Assembly (NCBI RefSeq): GCF_025060895.1
Contig: NZ_JANZKV010000068.1
Location: 1 to 53,253, forward strand
Source: Stieleria sedimenti
Lineage (GTDB): Bacteria > Planctomycetota > Planctomycetia > Pirellulales > Pirellulaceae
Length of the DNA: 53,253 nucleotides
Direction of reading: 5' to 3'
Below, piece after piece: positions 27,877 to 36,578 of this stretch (its first letter is position 1; each line of letters begins with the position of its first letter). A model generated the notes under the pieces. The model was not told where the DNA came from. It was given only the letters and a program-made list of their open reading frames with translations, and ran no database searches. The position numbers were made by a program, and so were the translations under genes.

Positions 27877-28821
27877 ATGAGTCTGAAACAAATCCTAATC
27901 GCCGATGACGATCAAGACCTGCTGGAACTACTCAGTCTCCGTTGCAAACAACTGGGGTTGGATGTCATCACATCCAACGACGCCATGGACGCGCTGGCCA
28001 ACGTCGACTTTTACGCGCCGCAAATCGCGCTGTTGGATGTTCGCATGCCGGGAGGAAACGGCGTCAGCGTTTCCGAGATGATGGCCACGGACGAACGCTT
28101 GAGCCAAACCTCGGTGATCGTGATGACCGGTGATCCGAATGAAAAGATCCAGCAGCGTTGTCACGAAATGGGGGCACAACTGGTCAAGAAGGACCAACAG
28201 ATCTGGACACGACTGGAACCACTCCTGAAATCGCTACTCGACGAAGAGATCGAGCACCGCGCGACACCGTTGGTTGATTTTTCCGATGCCCGGCAGACAC
28301 CCGGGGCCGAGGACAATCAATCACTTTTGTCGATGCTGGAAGATTGGGGATGGCTGGACGACGATTCACAGCCGTCCGCAATCGACGACGAAGCGGCCGC
28401 CGGTGGCACGCCCTGGGTGCTGGCGATCGACGATGACCCCGACTTTTCGATCGGCCTACAAAAACGACTGCTCAGCGTCGGCGTCCAACTGGTGCGGGCC
28501 TACCGGGGCATGGACGGCTATCGCAGCGCGTTTCAAAGCCGCCCCGAAGCGATTTTGTTGGACTATCAAATGCCGGACGGAAATGGCGAGTACATCCTGC
28601 GTCGCTTGAAGGAATCGACGGCCACCGACTCGGTGCCGGTCATCGTGGTGACCGGGATGCGTGACGCGTCGCTGAAGCGTCGCATGCTGGCCGGCGGGGC
28701 GAGCGAGTTTCTGACCAAACCGGTTTCCTGGGACCAATTGAAGCGGGCATTGGTTCAATACACCGACCTCGACCTCCGCACAGGCATCGTCCCCGAAGCC
28801 ATGGTGGGTTCGGCCGAGTAG
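27877..28821 (+). CDS. Tandem-receiver response regulator
   Basis: A 314 aa protein with two receiver domains and no recognised output. REC1 (about 4-122) has DDD 10-12 and Asp54 (LLDVRMPGGNG). A linker rich in Asp/Glu/Ser covers about 123-178. REC2 (about 180-300) has DDD 185-187, Asp229 (LLDYQMPDGNG) and Lys281. Both acidic pockets are complete, so both may be phosphorylated. REC2 is close to the receiver encoded at 25241-25753. The ATG at 27877 is preferred to the one at 27865 because GGAG lies 6 bases before it. The protein could integrate signals from two kinases in the cluster or act as a phosphate sink. Confidence 0.9.
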   Translation: MSLKQILIADDDQDLLELLSLRCKQLGLDVITSNDAMDALANVDFYAPQIALLDVRMPGGNGVSVSEMMATDERLSQTSVIVMTGDPNEKIQQRCHEMGAQLVKKDQQIWTRLEPLLKSLLDEEIEHRATPLVDFSDARQTPGAEDNQSLLSMLEDWGWLDDDSQPSAIDDEAAAGGTPWVLAIDDDPDFSIGLQKRLLSVGVQLVRAYRGMDGYRSAFQSRPEAILLDYQMPDGNGEYILRRLKESTATDSVPVIVVTGMRDASLKRRMLAGGASEFLTKPVSWDQLKRALVQYTDLDLRTGIVPEAMVGSAE

Positions 28822-28900
28822 GGAGCCGTCCGGCACTGTCTGTCATGCATCACCCCGGTAGGCAACGCTGTGAAGCATTTTCCCCTGTGGTTGTTGAGGT

Positions 28901-28975
28901 GTTAGCGGCAGGGCGCGAGCCCTCCGGTTCCGCATCTTTGCCCAAAAACCGGAGGGCTCGCGCCCTGCCGCTAAC
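28901..28975. repeat. Perfect 29-bp inverted repeat (family B)
   Basis: Arms 28901-28929 and 28947-28975 are exact reverse complements around a 17-base loop; the core is GGCGCGAGCCCTCCGG. Related sequences occur at 41225-41249 and 51565-51597. It lies 79 bases after the tandem-receiver gene. No strong T-run follows, so it is reported as a repeat, although it could also end transcription. Confidence 0.85.
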
Positions 28976-29085
28976 AAGTCGTTCACGGCGTAGGGCTCCG
29001 CCTGGGCTGCGCAAAATCTCTCCGTTGAAACGTGCATTGCTTCGCAGAAGTTTGGCGGTTTCCATTCCCTTAGGGGCTTCGTGGG

Positions 29086-29158
29086 ATCAGCCGTTTGGCG
29101 CCAGCCTACGGGCCCTCCGTTGTTGACGAGGCCCGAACGCTTGCGCGAATCGGCTGAT
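29086..29158. repeat. Paired palindrome (family A), diverged copy
   Basis: Left arm 29086-29114 (ATCAGCCGTTTGGCGCCAGC start) and right arm 29131-29158 (ending GCGAATCGGCTGAT) match the layout of the family A copies at 16544-16625 and 41308-41389, with more mismatches. Confidence 0.7.
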
Positions 29159-29236
29159 ATCAATTGCGTTTTTGATGCCCAACCGCTCCATGCTCATCGA
29201 TGGTCCATCGCAGAATCGATTCGGCAGAAATTCAGC

Positions 29237-29306
29237 GCCGGCTCCGCCGGCGGCCCGGGGAGGCAGAGCCTCCGAGACAGTGTGTTCCCAGGCGGAGCCT
29301 GGGAAC
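29237..29306. repeat. Three consecutive perfect palindromes with 3-base loops
   Basis: GCCGGC-TCC-GCCGGC (29237-29251), GGAGGC-AGA-GCCTCC (29259-29273) and GTTCCCAGGC-GGA-GCCTGGGAAC (29284-29306) follow one another within 70 bases. The 527-base gap 28822-29348, between a plus-strand receiver gene and a minus-strand kinase that converge, contains only such repeats and no supported gene. Confidence 0.75.
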
Positions 29307-29348
29307 AAGTCTTGAGCCATGAATGACGTCTAACGCTAGACGCACCGC

Positions 29349-31037
29349 CTACCGCGTTGCCCGCGATGGATCGTCTCGCACGATCTGTTGATAAGCCGCA
29401 TCGATTTCCTCGATGGGACTCTGCAAGCTCCAGATGCCGCGGGTTTGGATGCCGATGTCAAAGGCCGGGTTGGCGGCACGTACTTCGGTCAACCGTGCAA
29501 TGTCATCGGTTGCCTTCTTCAAGCGTGCGTCGACGTTGGGGAAAATCGAACTGGTCGCCAGCCACCACTGTGCATCGGAGGCTTGGATGAGCAGTTCGTG
29601 GTTTTCCGTCAGGAACGTCAACAAGAGTTCGCTATCCCGTTTTTCGGCCGGCGTGCATTGTTCGTTCAGGTGGAACGAGAGAAGCTGGACGTACTGCATC
29701 GGTGCGGATTGCAATTGCAGCCAACGCGGAAAGATCTGGTCGCTGCCTACGACCGGCAGACTGAACCAGAAGATCGATCCCAAACCGGGTTCGGACTCGA
29801 CGTGCAGCTGGCCGAGATTCAGTCGGCAGAAACGGGCGGCGATCGACAAGCCCAGGCCCAACAGTTTGTCATCGGGATCAGTTGTCAGCCCGGGTCTGGC
29901 GAAGCGGGCGGCGAGTTGATCACGCTGTCGGGGCTGGATGCCGGTCCCATCGTCGTTGACCCCGATTCGAATGTGTTGATCGGGTTCATCGTAACGAACC
30001 CAAATCCGCACGTTCCCCGAATCGCTGCAGGCATTGATGGCGTTGACGGCCAGACAGACCAGGACGCGACAGACCTTTTGGCCGTCGCAGTACGCGATCG
30101 GGGTTTCGATTAGCGATTGGATTTCCAGTTTCACATTCCGCATCGCGGCTCGTTGCTCAATCGTTTCACGAACCGACTCAATGATTTCCTGAACTTGGCA
30201 GGGTCGGCGACAGATGTCGAGCAGTCCCGAATCAAGTTTGCTTGAATCGAGCAGGTCATCCAATTTGTTGTTCACGTCGTCGGCTCGAATCAATGCCTTT
30301 TCCAGCATCGCGGCCTGTTCCAGATTGATTCGGCCGGCCAATCCCTCGCGGACGATCGAGACGTGTTCTTTGATGACGGTCAACGGATTGCGGATGTCGT
30401 GCGAGGCTTTGGCCAAAAACTCGTGCGCCGTCTGGTGCAATCGTTCCAATTTCTGGTTGTCTTGCTCCCTCAATTCCGCTTGCTCGCGCAGCAATCGGTG
30501 GCTGGCTTGCAATTCCTCGGTGACCCGGCTCATCTCGTTGATGGCCTGTTGACGCTGGACGGCATGTTCGATCGCTTTGCGTGTCCAGCTGCTGTTGGCG
30601 AGCCCCTTGGGGAGAAAGTCTTGTGCGCCGGCATGAAGGATTGCCCGCTCGACCGTTTCATCTTCTAGCCCGGTCAGGACCAGAATCGGGACATCATCAC
30701 ACTTCGCTTTCAATCGCTTGACCGTTTCCAAGCCACTTGAGTCGGGCAGGCTGAGATCGGTCACGATGACGTCAAAGTTTCGCAGATCCAATTCTTGCAG
30801 GGCAGCTCCCAGCGATGTCGCATGCGAGAGCGAGATTCGCTTCCGACCATGACGCAAGTTCTTCGAGACGCGCAAGAAATCCAGATCATCGTCCTCGACG
30901 ACAAGCACACTGAGGACCGTGTCTGAATCCGCCGCGGAGGGGTGCGGTGGATTCGACGTCTTTGCCAAGGACACTGCGGGTTCCACGCTGTCAAAGGGGG
31001 GGCGGTCGGGTAGGAGAGGAGAATGCGAATTGATCAT
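29349..31037 (-). CDS. Receiver-histidine kinase hybrid with GGDEF-like C-terminal domain (paralog)
   Basis: A soluble 562 aa protein with the same order of domains as the protein at 25852-27426. The receiver has EDDD 48-51, Asp94 and Lys144. A coiled coil (about 165-205) precedes HisKA with His213 (KASHDIRNPLTV), and the HATPase contains VNDDGTGIQ and LLGLGLSIA. A C-terminal domain (about 445-562) contains HELLIQASDAQWWLATSSIF and TRGIWSLQSPIEEID, alignable by eye with the other protein's tail. The N-box Asn is in CLAVNAINACSD. The start is uncertain: ATG 31037 is used, while an ATG at 31118 would add 27 residues, and neither has a good ribosome binding site. It is transcribed toward the rest of the cluster. 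Confidence 0.87.
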   Translation of the reverse strand: MINSHSPLLPDRPPFDSVEPAVSLAKTSNPPHPSAADSDTVLSVLVVEDDDLDFLRVSKNLRHGRKRISLSHATSLGAALQELDLRNFDVIVTDLSLPDSSGLETVKRLKAKCDDVPILVLTGLEDETVERAILHAGAQDFLPKGLANSSWTRKAIEHAVQRQQAINEMSRVTEELQASHRLLREQAELREQDNQKLERLHQTAHEFLAKASHDIRNPLTVIKEHVSIVREGLAGRINLEQAAMLEKALIRADDVNNKLDDLLDSSKLDSGLLDICRRPCQVQEIIESVRETIEQRAAMRNVKLEIQSLIETPIAYCDGQKVCRVLVCLAVNAINACSDSGNVRIWVRYDEPDQHIRIGVNDDGTGIQPRQRDQLAARFARPGLTTDPDDKLLGLGLSIAARFCRLNLGQLHVESEPGLGSIFWFSLPVVGSDQIFPRWLQLQSAPMQYVQLLSFHLNEQCTPAEKRDSELLLTFLTENHELLIQASDAQWWLATSSIFPNVDARLKKATDDIARLTEVRAANPAFDIGIQTRGIWSLQSPIEEIDAAYQQIVRDDPSRATR

Positions 31038-31328
31038 GCAGCGGTCTTGGTCGAATGATTGGGTGGGCCAAAGACGGGGGAGGATCAGCTGGCCGCGTGT
31101 TCGATTGCCGCCGTGCATCAAGGCGATGGAGGATGCTCATGAAGGAGTCTGGTCCATCCCAAAACTGTAAGCCTCAAACAACAGGGTGCAAAATGAAACT
31201 GCGGATGCTATTTTAGCTTCTCGAAATATTGGACTTTCACAGATGGCTGTTTCCCCTCAGGTGCGGGTTTGTCCTCGTCGTCCTGAGGCTCGTTCGGTCT
31301 GCCCCTTTCCTACCAAGGCTCCCCTCAG

Positions 31329-32129
31329 ATGAGTGTTTGCAAACAATTGAAACGTGCGGCCGAAAAGCCCCCGGTTAGAACGTCGTTCCGCTTCGCCCGG
31401 GCTGCGGTGTCGCTCAGGCTGGCGTTCGCGTTGGTGCCGGTTTGGTTGCTCGGACTCACCCCGGTGTTTGCCCAAGACGCGACCGGGGTGGTCGAACAGA
31501 GTGTCAAACCCGGGATCAACGACCAGTTTGTCGACCCCGAATTAGACGTCAGTGAATGGATGGGGCGATTCGAAGTCGAAAGCCGAGAGGTCTACGCGGG
31601 ACGTCAGGATGTGCTGGAAGCTTGCGGCATCAAACCCGGTCAAAGCGTCGCCGACGTCGGTGCCGGTACCGGTTTCTACAGCCGGCTGTTCGCCGACGCC
31701 GTGGGAAAGAATGGCTGGGTCTTCTCCGTCGACATCTCGCCTCGATTCCTGGAACACATCAATACAAAGGCGCGCGAAGACAACGTGCACAATCTAACCG
31801 GTGTGCTCTGCTCGGACCGCTCCGTCAACCTGCCACCCCACTCGATCGATGTCGCGTTCATCTGCGACACCTACCATCACTTCGAGTATCCGCACCTGAC
31901 GGTCGAGTCGATTTACAAGGCGATCAAGCCGGGCGGGTCCTTGATCGTCATCGACTTCGATCGGATTCCGGGAAAGTCGCGAGAATTCATCCTCGGTCAT
32001 GTCCGCGCCGGCAAGGAAGTGTTTCGCAGCGAGATCGAAAAGGGCGGATTCGAATTTGTCGACGAAGTCCAGGTGCCTGCATTCGAGGAAAACTATCTGT
32101 TGCGTTTTCGCAAGCCGGCGGCATCCTGA
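31329..32129 (+). CDS. Exported SAM-dependent methyltransferase
   Basis: A 266 aa class I methyltransferase fold behind an apparent signal peptide. The N-terminus has a long basic region (1-29), a hydrophobic core (about 30-46) and a likely cut after VFAQ. The SAM-binding motif I is VADVGAGTGFYSRLFA; motif II-like VFSVDIS and the post-motif CDTYHHFEYP follow. Export is unexpected because SAM is cytoplasmic, so either the leader anchors the protein or the substrate is reached at the membrane. The substrate is unknown. The preceding gap (31038-31328) shows nothing else. It ends 10 bases from the convergent flgL stop. Confidence 0.8.
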   Translation: MSVCKQLKRAAEKPPVRTSFRFARAAVSLRLAFALVPVWLLGLTPVFAQDATGVVEQSVKPGINDQFVDPELDVSEWMGRFEVESREVYAGRQDVLEACGIKPGQSVADVGAGTGFYSRLFADAVGKNGWVFSVDISPRFLEHINTKAREDNVHNLTGVLCSDRSVNLPPHSIDVAFICDTYHHFEYPHLTVESIYKAIKPGGSLIVIDFDRIPGKSREFILGHVRAGKEVFRSEIEKGGFEFVDEVQVPAFEENYLLRFRKPAAS

Positions 32130-32139
32130 ACGGAGATCG

Positions 32140-33597
32140 CTATCGCAAGAATTCCAACAGCCCCAACGAATTCAGGTTTGCGGTGACGGCATAGGTGTAT
32201 TGCAACAGCGTCTGTGAGTTCTCCAGACGCAGCACCGCATCGGGAAAGTCGGTGGCTTGGAGTTCGCCGATATTCGATTCGACCGAAAGCATCAAATCAT
32301 CGACGCGGAACTCCATCGTCTGCATCGTTTGCAACGAAGTCGACTGTTCGCCCATCACGCTGAACACCCTGCTGGCCGCCTGGTCCAGTTCATTCAGACG
32401 CCGGTTGAGTGCTTTTCCGTACTCGGCCGAACTCAGCTCCCGGCTGTTGCGAAGGTCCGCGGCGGTGGCGTGAAGGACTTGGAACAGGTTGGACGTACCG
32501 GGGAACTCTAACGAATCGTCGCCCGTCGAACGGATGTTACTCGAGTCGATGGTGACGAATCGCCCGCTATCGACATCGGAAACGAGTTGGCCGGAACTGA
32601 AGTCGATCGGAAGGGTCGATGCCCCGTCGTCGACGCTCAATGTTCCCGTCGATGTGATATCGACCGTCCCGTTGAAACCGGCTGCGATGCTGGTCGTGTC
32701 CAAGTAGACCTCTTGGCCGAAAAAGCCCGGCACACGCAAGTTCGTGTCGGCATTGGAAAACGGAACCGGTTCGGCTCCGTTGAGGGAGATGGTTCCGGCC
32801 GAACCGTCGCCGGATGTATCGACGATCGTCAGTTGATGCGCGCCGGCCGGGCCGAGGATGGTATCGCCTGCCGCGGAGTTGGTTCCGGCGAGCACGCCGG
32901 AGCCGCCCGCATAACTGGTGCTGTCGTGCCGGACTCGTAACGTGGCCCGACCGATCAGCGTGTCGGTCCCGCCGCCATGTTTCGCTCCGGTGGTGCCAGA
33001 CAGCACGGTCGCTTCCCGCCCGGAGCCTCCGAAAATCTTGGACCCGTCGTAGTAGGTGTCGATCGAGATCGAATCACCGATGTGGGTTTGACTGCGTTGC
33101 CGAGAACCTTGGTAGCTGACTTCCAAGACGCCATTTTCACGCAGCGGTTCGCCGAACGAAAACGGAGGCTGATTGGATCGGGTGCCCCCGTACAAATAGT
33201 TCTCGTTGAACTTCGCCAACCCGATTTGTTTCGCTTGGGCCAGCAGCGCGTCGATTTCGGTGGCCAGCGCATTGCGTTCGTCGGAATCCAGTGCTTGAAT
33301 CCCCTGTTGCACCAGGTTCTTGGAAAGCGTGATCAATTCGCTGACGTCTTGAAATTGGGCGACACTGGCGTTGAGCGTCGAGGTCGCTCGGCCGATGACG
33401 CTCTTGTCGGCTTGCAATTCGACATAGCGGGTTTCCAGCGATCGAACTTGTCGATAGGCGACCGGTTCTTCCGACGGCAGTTCGAACTGCAGCCCCGATG
33501 TGATCTGCCGTTGGGCAGTCAGCAATCGCGAGCTGTGCAACGAGGTGAAATGGATCGCGTTGCGCGTAAACGTTCGCGAGGTGACTCGAGCATCCAT
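32140..33597 (-). CDS. flgL: Flagellar hook-filament junction protein FlgL
   Basis: FlgL (HAP3) is the second junction protein between hook and filament. The flagellin-like N-terminal helix region (LLTAQRQITSGLQFELPSEEP, about 26-46) and the C-terminal helix (LENSQTLLQYTYAVTANLNS) are conserved. Between them lies an expanded Gly/Thr/Ser-rich middle domain (about 150-400), making the protein 485 aa versus about 300 in enterics. The ATG at 33597 lies 4 bases after the flgK stop. It is the last gene of the minus-strand flagellar run and converges with the methyltransferase gene. Confidence 0.92.
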   Translation of the reverse strand: MDARVTSRTFTRNAIHFTSLHSSRLLTAQRQITSGLQFELPSEEPVAYRQVRSLETRYVELQADKSVIGRATSTLNASVAQFQDVSELITLSKNLVQQGIQALDSDERNALATEIDALLAQAKQIGLAKFNENYLYGGTRSNQPPFSFGEPLRENGVLEVSYQGSRQRSQTHIGDSISIDTYYDGSKIFGGSGREATVLSGTTGAKHGGGTDTLIGRATLRVRHDSTSYAGGSGVLAGTNSAAGDTILGPAGAHQLTIVDTSGDGSAGTISLNGAEPVPFSNADTNLRVPGFFGQEVYLDTTSIAAGFNGTVDITSTGTLSVDDGASTLPIDFSSGQLVSDVDSGRFVTIDSSNIRSTGDDSLEFPGTSNLFQVLHATAADLRNSRELSSAEYGKALNRRLNELDQAASRVFSVMGEQSTSLQTMQTMEFRVDDLMLSVESNIGELQATDFPDAVLRLENSQTLLQYTYAVTANLNSLGLLEFLR

Positions 33598-33601
33598 CGG
33601 A

Positions 33602-35566
33602 TTAGCCTATGATTCTGAACAGTTCGGTGAGCATTTCGTCGGTCGCTTGAATGATTCGGACGGCCGCCTCATACGACTTTTGATATTCCTGCAAATAGAC
33701 CAATTCTTCGTTCAGATCGACGCCTGATTTTGCGTCTCTCTCGGTTTCCAGCCGCAGTTGGAACGTGGTCAAACTGGTGCTCAACGCGGTGTTGGAATTG
33801 ATCTCGAAACCGATCTCGGTCCCCATCTCACTGGCGAACTGTCCGAGGGTGCGACCACCAGGCATCGACGCGGCATCATCAATGGCGATGAAGCGGGTGA
33901 GATTGCTGGTGTCGGCGGATTCGCCGGATCGGCCCGTCGCGATTCGGTCGGGATTGGTGGCGACGGTCGCGTCGACTCGGATCGAATGGGCATCGGTTCC
34001 GCTGAAGAAGGCGTTGATGCCCAGTGCGGCCAGAATTCCCGTCTGATCCGGTTCGCCCGTCAAACGCGTCGTGAATTCATCGCCGTCGTTCATCGTGCCG
34101 GCGCTGAAGGAGACTTCGACACCATCATCGAGTTCGATGGCCGAACCCGCTTCGTATCCGTCGCCGACGTTCACACGCGTCAACAGCGCACCGCTGGACG
34201 AATAAACATTAGCGAACAGTGCCGCGGCGCTACCAACTTGTCCGGTGCCCTCGATCTGGACCGTCAACGTTTCGTTGGTCCCTGCGGTGTAGGTGCCGGA
34301 GACGGTCGCGACGCTGGTGCCGGAAAACAGCGACAGGTCGGGATTGGTTTCCACGCCGCCGGCGAAATTGAATTCCAGGTCCGCTCCCGTGGTGATTTGA
34401 AACTGGTTGCTGACCGCCCGGATCGATGCGGTGATGCCCAAGATTCCGGTCAATTGTGACGCCACGTCCTCGAGCGTGTCCAGGTCGGGATCAATGGAAA
34501 TGACGTGCGTTTGCCGATCGCCGTTCGCGTCGATCACAGAAAGGGTGAGTTCGCCGGCGGTCAAGTCACCGTCAGGGAATGCTTCGGACAATGGCACATC
34601 CGTGTCCGCGACGTTGACATTGCCGACCAGGTTGGTGAACGATCCCGCGCTGCCGATCCCGGTCGAATGAACGGTGTTGACGCTCTGAATCAGTTGACCC
34701 GCGATTTGGTCCAGCTTTCCTTCGAACAGGGGGATGATCTCGTTGTAGGCTTCCACCAGTGCCGAGAGCCGGCCGGTTTCAACCGACAAGGGCCGATCGG
34801 AATCGTCCAAGTAGACCTCCAGTTGTCCTCCCGCTTCGACGACGGACAGAGAACTGGGGTGGCTGCCCTGTTCAATGCTGTGGTTTCCGATGGTCAGGTG
34901 CAACTGGCCGCCGGGTTGTTCGTTGCGAGAAATGCCGACGACTTCCGCAATCCGGTTGAGCACGGCGTCACGCTGGTCCAATTCGTTGTTCCGCTCGATA
35001 TCCTGAGCGGAGAACTTGAAGATCTCGAAACTGACGTCACTCAATTCTTGCAGGTCGCCGTTGAGCAATTCGATTTCGTTTTCGATCTGCAGCCGAACGT
35101 TGTTCTTCAGTTCGGTCAACTGTTGGGCCGCATCGCGGAGACCGCCGGACAACTGTTTGCCGGTTTCCAGCAGGGCCGATCGTTGAGCGGGCTCATTCGG
35201 GGACGCCGACAAATTCGTGAACTCGGCGAAGAACCGATCGAGCTGTCGTCCGACCGAATTGTCACCGGTCAGCAGTGCCGACTCGATCTTTCGCTCGATG
35301 TTCAACAACTGTTCGACGTCGTTGGAATCGGAGATGACGCTGGTCAAGGACGATTCGGTGACCTGGTCGCGGATGCGAGTGATCCCAGAGATCGTGACGC
35401 CGTTGCCGACACGAAAGCCGCCGGTGTAATTCGGCGGAGTCGATTCCATGGAAAGCCGTCGTCGGTGGTACCCATCGGTGTTGGCGTTGGAAATATTGTT
35501 GGAGACCACCTCCAAAGCGAATTGGCTGGTTCGCAGGGCGGACAGGCCGATTGAAAAATTGGGCAT
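33602..35566 (-). CDS. flgK: Flagellar hook-associated protein FlgK
   Basis: FlgK (HAP1), 654 aa, links the hook to FlgL. The N-terminal rod-type motif is SNNISNANTDGYHRRR (about 22-37) and a long helical region follows. The variable middle (about 330-540) is rich in Thr/Gly. The C-terminal segment VDLNEELVYLQEYQKSYEAA is the conserved D0 helix. The ATG at 35566 has AAGGA 11 bases upstream. It lies 2 bases after a small FlgN-like gene, its probable export chaperone, and 4 bases before flgL. Confidence 0.95.
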   Translation of the reverse strand: MPNFSIGLSALRTSQFALEVVSNNISNANTDGYHRRRLSMESTPPNYTGGFRVGNGVTISGITRIRDQVTESSLTSVISDSNDVEQLLNIERKIESALLTGDNSVGRQLDRFFAEFTNLSASPNEPAQRSALLETGKQLSGGLRDAAQQLTELKNNVRLQIENEIELLNGDLQELSDVSFEIFKFSAQDIERNNELDQRDAVLNRIAEVVGISRNEQPGGQLHLTIGNHSIEQGSHPSSLSVVEAGGQLEVYLDDSDRPLSVETGRLSALVEAYNEIIPLFEGKLDQIAGQLIQSVNTVHSTGIGSAGSFTNLVGNVNVADTDVPLSEAFPDGDLTAGELTLSVIDANGDRQTHVISIDPDLDTLEDVASQLTGILGITASIRAVSNQFQITTGADLEFNFAGGVETNPDLSLFSGTSVATVSGTYTAGTNETLTVQIEGTGQVGSAAALFANVYSSSGALLTRVNVGDGYEAGSAIELDDGVEVSFSAGTMNDGDEFTTRLTGEPDQTGILAALGINAFFSGTDAHSIRVDATVATNPDRIATGRSGESADTSNLTRFIAIDDAASMPGGRTLGQFASEMGTEIGFEINSNTALSTSLTTFQLRLETERDAKSGVDLNEELVYLQEYQKSYEAAVRIIQATDEMLTELFRIIG

Positions 35567-35568
35567 CG

Positions 35569-36126
35569 TTAGCAGTTCCTTCCGATGATTTTTTCTGTGG
35601 GGAGCTTGAACGCCAAGCCATCGGCTTGGTAGCTGGCTTCATCGACATCACACTGCAACACACCGAGCAGATAACGACGATGAAACTCGGTGGAATAAAA
35701 GATGACCACCTGATTGGCGGTCAGCCGTTGCTGGGCGGCAACGAGCCGATCGTGAAGGCGGCGACGGTTGGCATCGAGCCGCTCGGATTCAGCGGCCGGC
35801 AGAGTGGCGAGAATCGTCTTGATCGACGTCAGACTGTCGTCGGCTTCACTGGGCGGCTGAGATGCGTCGGGCTGCTCGGTCGCTTTTGCGCCCACATAGC
35901 GGCTGAGGATTTGGCGTGATTTGCGGCTGTCAGCTTGACAGTGTTGCAGCTTCTCCAGCAGCGGGGAGAGCTGTTGCAGGTCCGATTGTTTGGGGCCGTA
36001 GATCCCCGCATTGTCCAGCAGATTGGCCATTTCGTCGTTGAGTGCGTCGAGCGCGTCGGCAACGCCCGATTCCAATTGCAACTGCCGCTCGACGAGGACG
36101 CCCAGTTGTTCCGTTTGTTGATTCAT
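35569..36126 (-). CDS. Putative FlgN-like flagellar export chaperone
   Basis: A 185 aa, mainly helical acidic-to-neutral protein. It is called FlgN-like from its position directly before flgK and flgL, its size, and its heptad-rich N-terminal half (LGVLVERQLQLESGVADALD). FlgN chaperones bind the C-terminal helices of FlgK and FlgL before export. The sequence match itself is weak by eye. The ATG at 36126 (MNQQTEQLG) starts the helical region; upstream in-frame sequence back to 36351 overlaps flgJ and is low-complexity. An unrelated function in the same operon cannot be excluded. Confidence 0.6.
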   Translation of the reverse strand: MNQQTEQLGVLVERQLQLESGVADALDALNDEMANLLDNAGIYGPKQSDLQQLSPLLEKLQHCQADSRKSRQILSRYVGAKATEQPDASQPPSEADDSLTSIKTILATLPAAESERLDANRRRLHDRLVAAQQRLTANQVVIFYSTEFHRRYLLGVLQCDVDEASYQADGLAFKLPTEKIIGRNC

Positions 36127-36217
36127 CGTTGAGTCACCGAATGTGAGGGATGTCCAGAGGGGTGTTCGAGCCACGGTCGAAGGGCCGTGGCGACGCAGGG
36201 TGATGCGAAAGGTTGTG

Positions 36218-36559
36218 TTAGGCGGAGAACGAGACGCCGGATGATTGCTCTTGCCCGCCGTCGGCTTGTGTTTTGGCGTACTGTTCGACCAACAGATCGC
36301 TGACGCCGATCGCATTGGACTGGGCGAGGTGCTGGCCGATGAACAGGTCAAACATGCCGCCGAAGGAGTCGCTTCCGTCGCCGCCGAAGAGGCCGTCTTC
36401 GAGTGAGTTTCTCATTTCTTTCATCAGCATCGACAGAAAGACACTTTCAAACTCGGTGCCCAGTTCTTTCATTTGCTCCAGGGACGGATCGCCGCCCTTG
36501 GCGGCCGCCGCGATCTGACCCGGCAATCCCACGCTGATGTTGTTTCCGATGGATTCCAT
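36218..36559 (-). CDS. flgJ: Rod-binding protein, FlgJ N-terminal type
   Basis: A 113 aa protein matching only the N-terminal rod-binding domain of FlgJ (FESVFLSMLMKEMRNSL, then FDLFIGQHLAQ and IGVSDLLVEQ). The C-terminal peptidoglycan hydrolase domain of enteric FlgJ is absent, as in many bacteria, so the muramidase must be a separate protein. The ATG at 36559 has AGGAG 9 bases upstream. It follows flgI by 19 bases. Confidence 0.88.
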   Translation of the reverse strand: MESIGNNISVGLPGQIAAAAKGGDPSLEQMKELGTEFESVFLSMLMKEMRNSLEDGLFGGDGSDSFGGMFDLFIGQHLAQSNAIGVSDLLVEQYAKTQADGGQEQSSGVSFSA

Positions 36560-36578
36560 TGCATCTGTCTCCTGCGAA

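Noticed and set aside
34505-35554. 349-codon open frame on the plus strand
   Set aside because: Antisense to flgK with no support beyond length.
36127-36351. Upstream extension of the FlgN-like gene
   Set aside because: It overlaps flgJ out of frame and encodes low-complexity Ser/Arg/Thr sequence; the Met at 36126 is the sensible start.
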